A stretch of DNA of 31,669 nt, from the NCBI GenBank assembly GCA_038207425.1, contig JBBQZU010000032.1, positions 1 through 31,669 of the forward strand, written 5' to 3'. Positions 7,210-15,665 of the stretch are shown here, one piece after another. Source of the DNA: JBBQZU01 sp038207425 (GTDB lineage: Bacteria > Bacteroidota > Bacteroidia > Flavobacteriales_D > Cryomorphaceae). The translations under genes were made by a program, and so were the position numbers. The stretch's first letter is position 1. Each line of letters begins with the position of its first letter. The notes under the pieces were generated by a model, which worked only from the letters and a program-made list of their open reading frames with translations, was not told the origin of the DNA and did no database searches.

Positions 7210-7928
7210 GGTGCTATAACGATGCGGGCATAGCTTTTATGGCCCATGCCTTCATCAATATGGAGCAAATAGACTGCAGGTGCAAGGCCTGTGAGGTCAA
7301 TACAACCTTCCCAGCTCGTTGCCCTGAGCACAAACCGTCCTTCGGTGGTGAAAACATCTGCACTCCTGAAATCTACATTTTTTACGCAAATCAATCCTTT
7401 TCCCGGCTGCGGGTATATCGTCACGCTATCTCTTGCCTGAAAGTCTTCCAAACCAAGAGGAGCCTGCGTTATAATTGCCCTGTAAGTAACCCTTACAGTA
7501 TCGCTGCGCTGCGCGATGGGGAATACCAGAAAACTGATAACTCCAGTGCCGGGATATCCATTGTTCAATACCTGAAAGTTGAGCATATTAGTGTACTGGT
7601 CTTCGACGCTTAGGACGAAGTCGGCGCTGTCAACATCATCAAACGGATTGTGCCAGGTGGCAGGGTCCTGAAAGTAGGTGGTCCATTCTTGGGGAAATGC
7701 AGAATCAATGCGCCTTATCCAGCGCATGGGTAGCGGCTGTACCGTATTGTTGTTTATGTGTAGATGGGCGTAGGCGGCGGGGGTAATGGTCGTTTTATTA
7801 ATAATTCCAAGGGTATCTTCCACCGAAAAACTCACCTGTGCATTTGCCGTAAGGCTGCACATAAAAAAAGCCTTCAGCACCGCGACAATGCATACTGGCA
7901 ATCTGATATAGGCTGATAAAAGCGTCAT
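7206..7928 (-). CDS. Secreted protein with T9SS type A sorting domain
   Basis: A 240-residue protein with a signal peptide (cut about residue 30, TANAQ) and, in the last 75 residues, a type IX secretion sorting domain: VTIYPQPGKGLICVKN, then a DLTGLAPAVYLLHID segment and a terminal SYARIVIAP strand. The middle part (about residues 31-165) is a beta-rich region of unknown function with FQDPATWHNPFDDVDSADF; I know no family for it. Such proteins are moved through the outer membrane by the T9SS and usually anchored on the surface. It lies 5 bp after the upstream OmpA gene and overlaps the downstream one by 4 bp, so all three are surely co-transcribed. This suggests the cargo works with the two OmpA-domain neighbours. 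Confidence 0.82.
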   Translation of the reverse strand: MTLLSAYIRLPVCIVAVLKAFFMCSLTANAQVSFSVEDTLGIINKTTITPAAYAHLHINNNTVQPLPMRWIRRIDSAFPQEWTTYFQDPATWHNPFDDVDSADFVLSVEDQYTNMLNFQVLNNGYPGTGVISFLVFPIAQRSDTVRVTYRAIITQAPLGLEDFQARDSVTIYPQPGKGLICVKNVDFRSADVFTTEGRFVLRATSWEGCIDLTGLAPAVYLLHIDEGMGHKSYARIVIAP

Positions 7929-7933
7929 TACAT

Positions 7934-9112
7934 TTACGGGGCTATTTTAAACTCCACCCTTCGGTTTTTGGCCAGTGAAAGTGGCGTGCTGCTTTGCGAT
8001 GCTGGTTCTTTATTGTCCATCACTTTAATGGAAAGGCGTGCTGCATCTATTCCCTGCGCTTCCAAATATTCCTTCACGTTTTTTGCCCGTTTTTCGGCGA
8101 GATTTTTTACCGCGGTTTCTTTCCCGGCAAGGGCTATTTCTTCATTGTCGCTGTGGCCAATAATCTGCAATTTGATGTTGGGATTTGCCACAAGCACGTC
8201 AATCACGGTATTGATAGGGCGCTCAGCCGCGCTTACGATCTCCGGTTTGTACTGGTAAAAGTACACATCGAGTGCTTCTATTTTTTGCTGTGGGGTCATC
8301 TCATCATTAAGCTCTACAGAACCGCTAAACATGATTTTGCTTTCAGGAATGCGCGACCCTTCGCAATTGCAGCTCTCGCCCACGCTGATAGATTCTACCT
8401 GTACCATGTCAATAAAATAATATGCCGCCTGTATACCGCCTACTTCATCATATTCTTTGGGTACCGTCATGGCTTCGCCAATGGTGCGGTCTTCGCTGAA
8501 GAAGTTGCCGATGGTAAGGAAAGCTTCTCCACCTTTTGATGCGTATATCTGACAAAATTCTGCCCAGCCTTCGCGGTCGGTTACCGGGTTGTTCATGTCG
8601 GTATACAGCGCATCAGATCGTTCGATGGTGATGGCTGTTTTTTCTTTTATTTCAGCTTTGCTCAATACCACACCGACGTTGTTTGATGCAAACCGCGAGC
8701 GCTCGGCAAGTGATGCTTTGAAGCGAATACAGTAGAGACTTTTGGCAGCCATTTTGCGCGTAAGTGGCACGCTGACATAAGTGCGAGGCACCTTGCTTCG
8801 CGGACTGTACACCACAATTCCGGCGTAGTTATCACCGTCATAAGGGCTTTGCTTTCCGTACATATTATCGGGCAGCGACACGGTTTTGCTCTTCGCATTG
8901 GCTGAAAATATATCTGAAATCTCGATGGTAGGATTGGTCCAGCCGACGGTCAGGTCAAACTGGCCATTGCGGCGCAGTCCTGGCTCCAACTCTTCGAAGC
9001 TTGGGTTGGTTACTAAGTTTTTATCATCAAACTGGGCATTGGCTGAGCTTACGCAAAAAATAGCTGCAAGGCTGAGTGTTGCCAGGAGTGAGCTCCTGTT
9101 AAGGTTGGTCAT
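7934..9112 (-). CDS. OmpA-family outer-membrane protein, paralogue of the 5929-7209 product
   Basis: A 392-residue exported protein with signal peptide MTNLNRSSLLATLSLAAIF, cut near SANAQ. The N-terminal domain has LVTNPSFEEL, ASKGGEAFLTIGNFF and AAYYFIDMVQVESI, matching in order the corresponding motifs of the downstream OmpA protein, so the two are paralogues. The C-terminal OmpA domain carries LQIIGHSDNEEIA, then AEKRAKNVKEYLEAQGI with the Asp and Arg expected for peptidoglycan contact, but is more divergent. I place the start at 9112; an upstream ATG at 9136 is possible and would add eight residues before the signal peptide. With either start the gene overlaps the end of hemE (14 bp with the chosen start). 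Confidence 0.86.
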   Translation of the reverse strand: MTNLNRSSLLATLSLAAIFCVSSANAQFDDKNLVTNPSFEELEPGLRRNGQFDLTVGWTNPTIEISDIFSANAKSKTVSLPDNMYGKQSPYDGDNYAGIVVYSPRSKVPRTYVSVPLTRKMAAKSLYCIRFKASLAERSRFASNNVGVVLSKAEIKEKTAITIERSDALYTDMNNPVTDREGWAEFCQIYASKGGEAFLTIGNFFSEDRTIGEAMTVPKEYDEVGGIQAAYYFIDMVQVESISVGESCNCEGSRIPESKIMFSGSVELNDEMTPQQKIEALDVYFYQYKPEIVSAAERPINTVIDVLVANPNIKLQIIGHSDNEEIALAGKETAVKNLAEKRAKNVKEYLEAQGIDAARLSIKVMDNKEPASQSSTPLSLAKNRRVEFKIAP

Positions 9113-10139
9113 GTTGGTATGTTTTAACGGTGTCAATAAATATTTTCACAGCATCGGGCGAGGTGTCGGGGTACACACCGTGGCCAAGGTTGGCTATATG
9201 GCGGTGCGGACCGAACTGCCTGAGCATGTTTTGGGTCATCTTAGCAATATCCTTGCCACTGGCGTAAAGCGATGCCGGGTCGAGGTTTCCCTGAAGGGTG
9301 CGGTCGGGTCCGGCCATGCTTCGCGCAAAATCTGGTGGCGTATTCCAGTCGACCCCAATGGTATTACAATGCAGTGCGGCGAGCTGGTCTATGGAAAAGT
9401 GGGCTCCTTTCGCAAAAAGGGTTACCGGCACGGTTCCTTTCAGTGCGTTACATATTTTCTCGATGTAGGGCAGTGAAAAGGTGGCGTAGTCATCGCGGCC
9501 AAGTACCCCGGCCCATGAGTCAAATATTTGCAGCATATGGGCACCTGCTTCTACCTGCGCTTTCAGGTAGTTTATGGTCGATTGGGTAATCATTTCCAAA
9601 AGGCGGTGGGCCAGGTCGGGTCGCTGCACCAACATCTTACGCGCTATGCTAAAGGTTTTGGAGCCTTTGCCTTCTACCATATAGCAGAGTATGGTGAATG
9701 GCGCACCTGCGAAACCGATCAGCGGCACACGATCATTCAAGCCGCGTAACGTATGGCGTATTGCATCATACACGTATTGCAGTTCACCTGCTTCGGCTAC
9801 ATGTATGTGGTTTAGGTCAGAATCTGTGGCTATCGTTTTTTCGAACCAAGGCCCTTTTTGCTCGAGCATTTCATAGCGCAAGCCCATGGCCTCAGGTATT
9901 ACGAGTATATCGCTGAATATGATTGCGGCATCGACACCGAGCAGGTCTACAGGCTGTAGGGTAACTTCGGCGGCAAGTTCAGGGGTTTCTACCAGTTCTT
10001 TAAATCCGGAGAGCCGCGCCCTTACAGCCCGATACTCAGGGAGTATTCTACCTGCCTGACGCATGAGCCATACCGGAGTACGCTCTGTTTTTTCGCCTCG
10101 GGCGGCCCTGAGAATAAGGTCGTTTTTAAGCTGTGCCAA
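9099..10139 (-). CDS. hemE: Uroporphyrinogen decarboxylase
   Basis: A 346-residue cytoplasmic enzyme that removes the four acetate carboxyl groups of uroporphyrinogen III to make coproporphyrinogen III in haem synthesis. The N-terminus has the signature TPVWLMRQAGRILPEY (substrate-binding arginines in MRQAGR, residues 26-31), followed by AAIIFSDILVIPEAMG with the catalytic Asp. GFAGAPFTILCYMVEG and the C-terminal NLGHGVYPDTSPD are also characteristic. Length is normal for HemE. No other haem gene is in the window. It heads a minus-strand run in which its 3' end overlaps an OmpA-family gene, an unusual partner for a haem enzyme. Confidence 0.97.
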   Translation of the reverse strand: MAQLKNDLILRAARGEKTERTPVWLMRQAGRILPEYRAVRARLSGFKELVETPELAAEVTLQPVDLLGVDAAIIFSDILVIPEAMGLRYEMLEQKGPWFEKTIATDSDLNHIHVAEAGELQYVYDAIRHTLRGLNDRVPLIGFAGAPFTILCYMVEGKGSKTFSIARKMLVQRPDLAHRLLEMITQSTINYLKAQVEAGAHMLQIFDSWAGVLGRDDYATFSLPYIEKICNALKGTVPVTLFAKGAHFSIDQLAALHCNTIGVDWNTPPDFARSMAGPDRTLQGNLDPASLYASGKDIAKMTQNMLRQFGPHRHIANLGHGVYPDTSPDAVKIFIDTVKTYQHDQP

Positions 10140-10162
10140 TTGTAAATATTGAGATCAGTCGC

Positions 10163-10170
10163 CAAAAATA
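10163..10170 (-). promoter_or_regulatory. Possible -7 box for hemE
   Basis: Read on the minus strand the bases are TATTTTTG, fitting TAnnTTTG, 24 nt before the hemE ATG. The -33 region (TTTCTGG) lacks a clear TTG. Confidence 0.35.
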
Positions 10171-10199
10171 AGAGAATAATACCCAGAAAGTGAATAAAA

Positions 10200-10227
10200 T
10201 GGGGGCGGAGCTTTTGCGCCGACCCCA
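10200..10227 (-). terminator. Intrinsic terminator of the beta-barrel gene
   Basis: Read on the minus strand, TGGGGTCGGCGC and GCTCCGCCCCCA pair (10 of 12) around an AAAA loop and are followed by ATTTTATT. It lies 23 nt after the stop of the gene at 10251-10817 and separates it from hemE. Confidence 0.6.
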
Positions 10228-10250
10228 AATTTCAGCTCAATACTGAATTG

Positions 10251-10817
10251 CTAAAAATTGTAATTCAGCTTGAAGCCAATGATTTGCCCAATGGCTTTTC
10301 TTTGATTAAATCCTTCTCGTTCAGTAACATTAAAAAATTGGCAGCGGCACGAAAGGGCTATTTTTTCCGTAAAGAAATATCCAATTTCTGGGGCAAGGCT
10401 GAAAAATCTTCGGGTGGTATTTTCCCCTTGTGCATCGGTGTTTCCGCTATATCCGTCTTTTGTAGAAAGCATGAAAAAGTGTACCCCCATCTCCCCTGCC
10501 ACGTAGATCCCTTTTCGGTGTTCAGTAAAATAGTACCGCGCACCAAATTGAAAAGGTATTGCCCTAAAACTCGTTAGGCTATCGCTGTATAAATCATCAA
10601 TAGCGAATGAAATAAAACCCAAATTGCCTGTAATGCCGAGATGATCGAGGATGTCGAGTTCTACACCACCGGAACCGCCTATGCCGTAGGTAAGCGCATC
10701 CTTCGACCAATTTCCCACAGGAAGAGCAAATTCAAGCCCGGTATTAGAGAATATTTCCTGGCCACGGGTGTTGCCAATTGCCAGCACACATACAAGGACA
10801 GCAAAAGGGTACTTCAT
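10251..10817 (-). CDS. Outer-membrane beta-barrel protein (porin-family-like)
   Basis: A 188-residue exported protein. A signal peptide (MKYPFAVLVCVLAIG, cut near TRGQ) is followed by alternating amphipathic strands with glycine and aromatic residues: VGNWSKDALTYGIGGSGGVE, AIPFQFGARYYF and IYVAGEMGVHFF, ending in FKLNYNF, a C-terminal strand closing on Phe as outer-membrane barrels usually do. It matches the general pattern of small eight-stranded barrels (PF13505/PF13568-type). It begins 52 bp after the aconitase stop and ends before a hairpin terminator, so it may be the last gene of the aconitase transcript. Specific function unknown. Confidence 0.8.
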   Translation of the reverse strand: MKYPFAVLVCVLAIGNTRGQEIFSNTGLEFALPVGNWSKDALTYGIGGSGGVELDILDHLGITGNLGFISFAIDDLYSDSLTSFRAIPFQFGARYYFTEHRKGIYVAGEMGVHFFMLSTKDGYSGNTDAQGENTTRRFFSLAPEIGYFFTEKIALSCRCQFFNVTEREGFNQRKAIGQIIGFKLNYNF

Positions 10818-10869
10818 CTTGTTGATCTCCCGGTGGTTTATTTCCGCATTTCAGTTGCAATAACTGTCA

Positions 10870-13137
10870 TCAATGCTTCTGCTGCAATTTGATCAGGTTG
10901 AGCGCTGAACCCGCCTTGAACCATTCTATCTGCCCTGCATTGTAGGTGTGGTTTACCTTGATGGTATCGCTGCTGCCATTGGCATGGTGAAGTACCATGG
11001 TGAGTTGCTTATCGGGATCGAACTCCTTTAGGTCAATGATGTCAATGGTATCGTCTTCCTGAATTTTGTCGTAGTCGGTCTCGTTAGAAAATGTAAGTGC
11101 GAGCATACCCTGCTTCTTCAGGTTGGTTTCGTGTATGCGTGCAAATGATTTCACCAAAACAGCCTTTACACCAAGGAATCTTGGCTGCATGGCGGCGTGT
11201 TCACGCGATGAACCTTCGCCGTAGTTGTGATCTCCTACAACGATGGTAGGTATACCTGCGGCCTTGTAAGCACGCTGTGTGCCGGGCACAGTGCCGTACT
11301 CGCCTGTGAGCTGGTTTTTCACCTTATCGGTTTCTTTGTTGAATGCGTTTACCGCTCCGGTCAGGGTATTGTTGGCAATATTGTCGAGATGTCCCCGAAA
11401 GCGCAACCACGGTCCGGCCATCGAGATATGATCGGTGGTGCATTTGCCAAAAGCTTTAATGAGCAGCTTCATTCCCGCAATGTTCTGGCCATTCCAGAGG
11501 GCAAAAGGTTCGAGCAACTGGAGGCGTTTTGAATCGGTCGCTACGGCTACCGATACATTGCTTCCATCGACTGCCGGTGCCAGGTATCCTGCATCTTCTA
11601 CTGCAAAACCATTTGCCGGCATTTCCATGCCCGTTGGCTCATCGAGTTTTACGGCTTTGCCATCTTCGTTTATAAGGGTGTCTGTAAGCGGATTGAAAGT
11701 AAGGTCGCCGGCAATGGCCAGGGCGGTTACTATTTCAGGCGATGCCACGAACGAGTGGGTATTCGGGTTGCCGTCGTTTCGCTTGGCAAAGTTCCGGTTG
11801 AAGGAGGTGATAATGGAATTTTTGCGGTTGGGGTCGTTGCTGTGGCGCGCCCATTGGCCTATGCACGGGCCGCAGGCGTTGGCAAGCACTACGCCGCCTA
11901 TTTTGTCGAAAGTGTCAAGGAAACCATCTCGCTCTACAGTGTAGCGCACTTGCTCCGAGCCTGGGGTGATGGTGAATTCGGCTTTGGTTTTCAGGTTTTT
12001 ATCAATGGCTTGTTTTGCAAGGGAGGCTGCACGCGAAATATCTTCATAAGATGAGTTGGTGCATGAGCCTATCAGCCCTACTTCCAGTATCTGCGGCCAG
12101 CCTTCTTTGCGCACCTTATCGGCAAATTGTGATATCGGTGTGGCGAGGTCGGGGGTGAACGGACCATTAATATGTGGCTCAAGTTCTGAAAGGTTGATCT
12201 CAATAACCTGATCGAAATATTTTTCCGGGTTGGCGTATACCTCCGGGTCGCCGGTGAGATGTTCGGCTATCTGGTCGGCGAGTGCCGCAACTTTAGCACG
12301 GCCTGTGCCGCGTAGGTAAATGGCCATTTTTTCATCGTACCCAAAGGTTGATGTCGTAGCGCCGATTTCAGCACCCATATTGCAGATGGTTCCTTTTCCG
12401 GTGCAGGAAAGGCTTATGGCTCCATCGCCAAAATATTCTACAATGGCTCCTGTACCGCCTTTTACCGTAAGGATACCTGCTACTTTAAGAATGACGTCTT
12501 TGGCGCTTGTCCAGCCACTGAGGCGACCGGTAAGCTTCACGCCGATAAGTTTTGGGAATTTAAGCTCCCAGGGCATTCCGGCCATCACGTCAACGGCGTC
12601 GGCCCCGCCCACGCCTACTGCCACCATGCCAAGGCCTCCGGCATTTACGGTATGCGAGTCGGTTCCTATCATGAGCCCTCCGGGAAATGCGTAATTCTCT
12701 AGAACCACCTGGTGAATGATTCCGGCTCCGGGCTTCCAGAAACCTATGCCGTACTTGCTCGACACTGACTCGAGGAAGTTGAACACCTCTGAGCTGTTAT
12801 TGATGGAGTCTCTCAAATCCTGCACGGCACCGTGTTGGGCGAGTATCAAATGATCGCAATGCACTGTGCTGGGCACAGCAGTGGTTTTTTTGCCTGCCTG
12901 CATAAATTGCAGCAGCGCCATTTGAGCGGTTGCGTCCTGCATGGCTACGCGGTCAGGGGCAAAGTCTACATAGCTCTTGCCGCGGCCGTAGGCTTCATGG
13001 GCATTGCCTTGCGAAAGGTGGGTGTAGAGTATTTTCTCCGTAAGGGTAAGCGGCCTATTGAGCACCTTGCGCGCTGCTGCTATACGTGATGGGAATGCCG
13101 CGTACACGGCTTTGATCATATCTAAATCAAAGATCAT
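10870..13137 (-). CDS. acnA: Aconitate hydratase (mitochondrial-type aconitase)
   Basis: A 755-residue [4Fe-4S] enzyme interconverting citrate and isocitrate in the TCA cycle. The three cluster-binding cysteines are Cys359 (GLIGSCTNSS) and Cys422 and Cys425 (ANACGPCIGQW), nearly the same positions as in mitochondrial aconitase. IGTDSHTVNAGGLGMVAVGVG lies in the N-terminal region, and the C-terminal swivel domain has HNYGEGSSREHAAMQPRFLG with the substrate-binding Ser and Arg. The size and pattern fit the mitochondrial-like AcnA/AcnM clade common in Bacteroidota rather than AcnB or the 890-residue IRP/AcnA type, so the symbol is a loose fit. Transcribed divergently from the permease at 13258. 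Confidence 0.95.
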   Translation of the reverse strand: MIFDLDMIKAVYAAFPSRIAAARKVLNRPLTLTEKILYTHLSQGNAHEAYGRGKSYVDFAPDRVAMQDATAQMALLQFMQAGKKTTAVPSTVHCDHLILAQHGAVQDLRDSINNSSEVFNFLESVSSKYGIGFWKPGAGIIHQVVLENYAFPGGLMIGTDSHTVNAGGLGMVAVGVGGADAVDVMAGMPWELKFPKLIGVKLTGRLSGWTSAKDVILKVAGILTVKGGTGAIVEYFGDGAISLSCTGKGTICNMGAEIGATTSTFGYDEKMAIYLRGTGRAKVAALADQIAEHLTGDPEVYANPEKYFDQVIEINLSELEPHINGPFTPDLATPISQFADKVRKEGWPQILEVGLIGSCTNSSYEDISRAASLAKQAIDKNLKTKAEFTITPGSEQVRYTVERDGFLDTFDKIGGVVLANACGPCIGQWARHSNDPNRKNSIITSFNRNFAKRNDGNPNTHSFVASPEIVTALAIAGDLTFNPLTDTLINEDGKAVKLDEPTGMEMPANGFAVEDAGYLAPAVDGSNVSVAVATDSKRLQLLEPFALWNGQNIAGMKLLIKAFGKCTTDHISMAGPWLRFRGHLDNIANNTLTGAVNAFNKETDKVKNQLTGEYGTVPGTQRAYKAAGIPTIVVGDHNYGEGSSREHAAMQPRFLGVKAVLVKSFARIHETNLKKQGMLALTFSNETDYDKIQEDDTIDIIDLKEFDPDKQLTMVLHHANGSSDTIKVNHTYNAGQIEWFKAGSALNLIKLQQKH

Positions 13138-13257
13138 AAGTCTGGGTTTTGAAATTTTACAGGTGGTGCGAAAGTACCAAATTATGATGAGTGGTTAAAG
13201 CGTATCGGGCACAGATGTGTAATTTTAGCGCGCCTTATTAAAAATGGCTGTCACTCA

Positions 13258-14502
13258 TTGAAAACTTTATACCTCGAAAACCTTAAAGTAGCCCTTCGCA
13301 GCATTCGCGGACAGGCGCTCCGAACCACCCTTACCGTGCTCATTATTGCGGTAGGTATCATGGCGCTCGTAGGCATACTTACTGCTATTGATGCCCTTCA
13401 GGGAAAAATTGAAAGCGACTTCAGTAGCATGGGTGCCAATACTTTCAATATCAGGTCGAATTCAGGAAACCTTGGCGGAGGCAGAGCCGGGAAGCGAAAT
13501 AAAGTTAACCCACCCATACGCTACGGTGAAGCCGAAGCATTTGTAGCGCAATATGATTTCCCGGCGGTAGTATCGGTTTCAGGTATGGTGAGCTTTACGG
13601 CTACAGTGCGCTATCAGTCAACGAAAACCAACCCCAACGTGCAGGTTTTGGCGGGAAGCGAGAATTATCTCCTCACTGCGGGATACTCGATAGACAAAGG
13701 CCGCAGTTTTTCGGCCGATGAGCATTTGCAAGGATTGCCGGTGGCTATTATCGGAATGGATATCAAGGACAAACTTTTCGGTGAGGGCGATGCCGATCCT
13801 ATCGGGCAAAATATTTTTATTGGCAGCCACCGCTACACGGTCGTGGGCTTGCTGGAGAGCAAGGGAAACAGCATTGGTTTCAGCGGCGACAATCAGGTAA
13901 TATTGCCGCTGCGGAATGCGCGCCTCAACCTGATGGGGTCTACGAGCAGTTTTACCATCAATGTGCAAACTACCAAATCGATTGAACTGGATCCGGCGCG
14001 AATAGCAGCCACCGGAGTGATGCGCAATGTGCGCGGTGACCGTCCCGGAGCCGACGACTCATTCGGCGTAACCCAAAGTGACAACCTGGCCAATATGCTG
14101 ATGGAGCAAATTTCGGTGATCACCATTATCGCTACGATCATTGGAGTGATTACCCTTATAGGTGCCGCCATCGGGTTGATGAATATTATGCTTGTATCGG
14201 TTACGGAACGCACCCGCGAAATAGGCGTGCGCAAAGCCGTAGGCGCAAGCGCAGCGATGGTACGCAATCAGTTTCTTGTTGAAGCAATTGTTATCGGACA
14301 ATTGGGTGGTATAGTCGGTATCATTCTAGGAATCAGTTGCGGTAATCTGATAGCACTGCTTATTGACAGCAGCTTCGTGGTGCCGTGGAAATGGATTATC
14401 GGTGGCGTTGTGCTGTGCTTTATTGTGGGTCTTGTAAGCGGTTATTATCCCGCCAAGAAGGCCGCCGCTCTCGACCCTATTGAGTCGCTGAGATTTGAGT
14501 GA
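13258..14502 (+). CDS. ABC transporter permease, MacB/FtsX type
   Basis: A 414-residue inner-membrane protein. The first membrane helix (about residues 20-44, LTVLIIAVGIMALVGILTAI) is followed by a large MacB-like periplasmic core, then three C-terminal helices (about 280-305, 338-362 and 375-400) forming the FtsX domain, with the signature LVSVTERTREIGVRKAVGAS at the cytoplasmic coupling helix. Members of this family do not move substrate through the membrane but couple ATP hydrolysis to periplasmic work, such as efflux or lipoprotein release. The start is a TTG at 13258; no ATG fits in frame upstream and homologues begin with the same MKTL-type residues. No ATP-binding or membrane-fusion partner gene is adjacent. 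Confidence 0.9.
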   Translation: MKTLYLENLKVALRSIRGQALRTTLTVLIIAVGIMALVGILTAIDALQGKIESDFSSMGANTFNIRSNSGNLGGGRAGKRNKVNPPIRYGEAEAFVAQYDFPAVVSVSGMVSFTATVRYQSTKTNPNVQVLAGSENYLLTAGYSIDKGRSFSADEHLQGLPVAIIGMDIKDKLFGEGDADPIGQNIFIGSHRYTVVGLLESKGNSIGFSGDNQVILPLRNARLNLMGSTSSFTINVQTTKSIELDPARIAATGVMRNVRGDRPGADDSFGVTQSDNLANMLMEQISVITIIATIIGVITLIGAAIGLMNIMLVSVTERTREIGVRKAVGASAAMVRNQFLVEAIVIGQLGGIVGIILGISCGNLIALLIDSSFVVPWKWIIGGVVLCFIVGLVSGYYPAKKAAALDPIESLRFE

Positions 14503-14664
14503 TGCGCTTTGGGGGTTTTTGATTGATGGTTATTGGTGGTTTCAAAGCCCACAAACGCAAAGCACGGCCTTCGTTGAGCAATTTTAATCCATTGAAGTCT
14601 GAATTTCTTGTATCCGATAAAACAACCTAAGAACCAATACCTTCAACCCGAGACCCAAGCCCCA

Positions 14665-15006
14665 TCAGGCTTTCTTCACAAACGCTGACTTCAGAGCCAT
14701 CGCGCCAAATCCTTCCATTTTGCAATCGATATTATGGTCACCATCCTTGAGTCGGATGTTCTTCACTTTCGTGCCTGCTTTGATAGGCTGGGGCGAACCC
14801 TTTACCGGCAGGTTTTTTATCACAACAACACTGTCGCCGTCTTGCAGTGCATTGCCATTCGCATCCAATACCGCACCTTCGTCGGGTGTTGTCTGCGCAA
14901 CGTCCCCTTGCCACTCATGGCCACACGCAGGGCATACAAACGGGAAGGCCATGGCATATACATAGGGTGAGTTACAATTTGGACAGGGATGAATTTGATC
15001 GGACAT
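14665..15006 (-). CDS. yjdM: PhnA/YjdM-family zinc-ribbon protein
   Basis: A 113-residue protein. The N-terminal zinc ribbon has four cysteines (C8, C11, C25, C28; HPCPNCNSPYVY and VCPACGHEW), followed by the PhnA core DGDSVVVIKNLPVKG, GTKVKNIRLKDGDHNIDCK and GFGAMALKSAFVKK, which are highly conserved in this family. Despite the historical name, members are not phosphonoacetate hydrolases and their role is poorly defined. I place the start at the ATG at 15006, where the conserved family sequence begins; the in-frame start at 15054 adds 16 unconserved residues. It is monocistronic and convergent with the permease at 14502. Confidence 0.92.
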   Translation of the reverse strand: MSDQIHPCPNCNSPYVYAMAFPFVCPACGHEWQGDVAQTTPDEGAVLDANGNALQDGDSVVVIKNLPVKGSPQPIKAGTKVKNIRLKDGDHNIDCKMEGFGAMALKSAFVKKA

Positions 15007-15196
15007 AGTTGAATTGTTTTGGTAAATATCGATGAATACGATTCTATATGGCACCCAATCAGCCCTCGTTCATATTAGCCATAATACCTAGACCCTAAGG
15101 CAAATTCATCAAAAAACAAAAAACAATAAACTCCGCTCCGTTGCGCCTATGTTAAGACCGTTCTCTATTTGGGTTTTTACCGGCGGCACTCGCTTA

Positions 15197-15234
15197 CACC
15201 GGTGCACATATCCCACGGTTGCACCGTGGCTACC
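15197..15234 (+). repeat. REP-like 38-bp repeat, copy 1
   Basis: Identical to 15304-15341 except for one base (ACA against ACG at repeat position 11). Contains the palindrome CACCGGTG and a hairpin CCACGGT-TGC-ACCGTGG with a 7-bp stem and 3-nt loop. Confidence 0.85.
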
Positions 15235-15257
15235 CATATTCAGCCCCTTCAGGGCTG
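15211..15257 (+). repeat. Composite two-hairpin REP-like unit, copy A
   Basis: TCCCACGGTTGCACCGTGG (15211-15229), then an 11-nt spacer, then CAGCCCCTTCAGGGCTG (15241-15257, 6-bp stem). The same pair of hairpins with the same 11-nt spacer occurs inverted at 21401-21447. Confidence 0.7.
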
Positions 15258-15303
15258 CGGGTTTGCGTGGAATAGGGTGTGAAATGAAAAAAAACCTTGT
15301 TTG

Positions 15304-15341
15304 CACCGGTGCACGTATCCCACGGTTGCACCGTGGCTACC
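15304..15341 (+). repeat. REP-like 38-bp repeat, copy 2
   Basis: Starts 107 bp after copy 1 in the same orientation, with 37 of 38 bases equal. Contains CACCGGTG and CCACGGT-TGC-ACCGTGG but is not followed by the second hairpin. Confidence 0.85.
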
Positions 15342-15387
15342 ATACCACATCCCTCCATCATTTTTTCGCAATAAATATTCAACTTAT

Positions 15388-15395
15388 TACCTTTG
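15388..15395 (+). promoter_or_regulatory. -7 box upstream of the DUF4834-yfhO-GT4 operon
   Basis: TACCTTTG fits TAnnTTTG and ends 5 nt before the ATG at 15401. The -33 region is T-rich (TTTTTTCG) without a clear TTG. If real, the mRNA is essentially leaderless. Confidence 0.45.
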
Positions 15396-15400
15396 CGCGC

Positions 15401-15655
15401 ATGTCACAAGATTTGGCCAGTTTTCCTACATTGATCAGAACCATTCTGCTCATACTCCTTCTCTTCTTCGCTGCCCGTATTCTGGGCCGAATTATTTTGC
15501 CCATGCTTTCGCAGAAGCGCAAGGCTCCGAATGGCAATGCCAAGGAACGCCCCGAAGGCGAAGTGCGTATAGAACAGGTCAATAAAGACGCTAAGAAAAA
15601 CACATCATCTGACAGTGCCGATGGTGACTATGTAGACTACAAAGAGGTAGAATAA
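15401..15655 (+). CDS. DUF4834-family small membrane protein
   Basis: An 84-residue protein with one membrane helix (about residues 10-32, TLIRTILLILLLFFAARIL) followed by a charged cytoplasmic tail. It ends GDYVDYKEVE, the conserved terminal motif of DUF4834, a Bacteroidota-specific family of unknown function; the tail also carries EGEVRIEQVNKD, matching the family pattern. The ATG at 15401 is chosen because the longer frame to 15149 runs through the REP repeats. It is followed after 10 bp by the YfhO gene, so the two are co-transcribed, a pairing suggesting a shared envelope role. Confidence 0.85.
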   Translation: MSQDLASFPTLIRTILLILLLFFAARILGRIILPMLSQKRKAPNGNAKERPEGEVRIEQVNKDAKKNTSSDSADGDYVDYKEVE

Positions 15656-15665
15656 TCCAATCATT

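Larger units (their letters stand above)
15007..15400. other. Intergenic region with REP-like repeats
   Basis: Nearly 400 bp between yjdM and the DUF4834 gene. It holds two 38-bp direct repeats (15197-15234 and 15304-15341) and a second hairpin (15241-15257), listed separately. No convincing coding frame; the frames crossing it are shadows of repeats. Confidence 0.7.

Noticed and set aside
15197..15341. Two 38-bp repeats as a possible CRISPR
   Set aside because: Only two copies, a 69-bp interval that itself contains a hairpin, strongly palindromic units and no cas genes.
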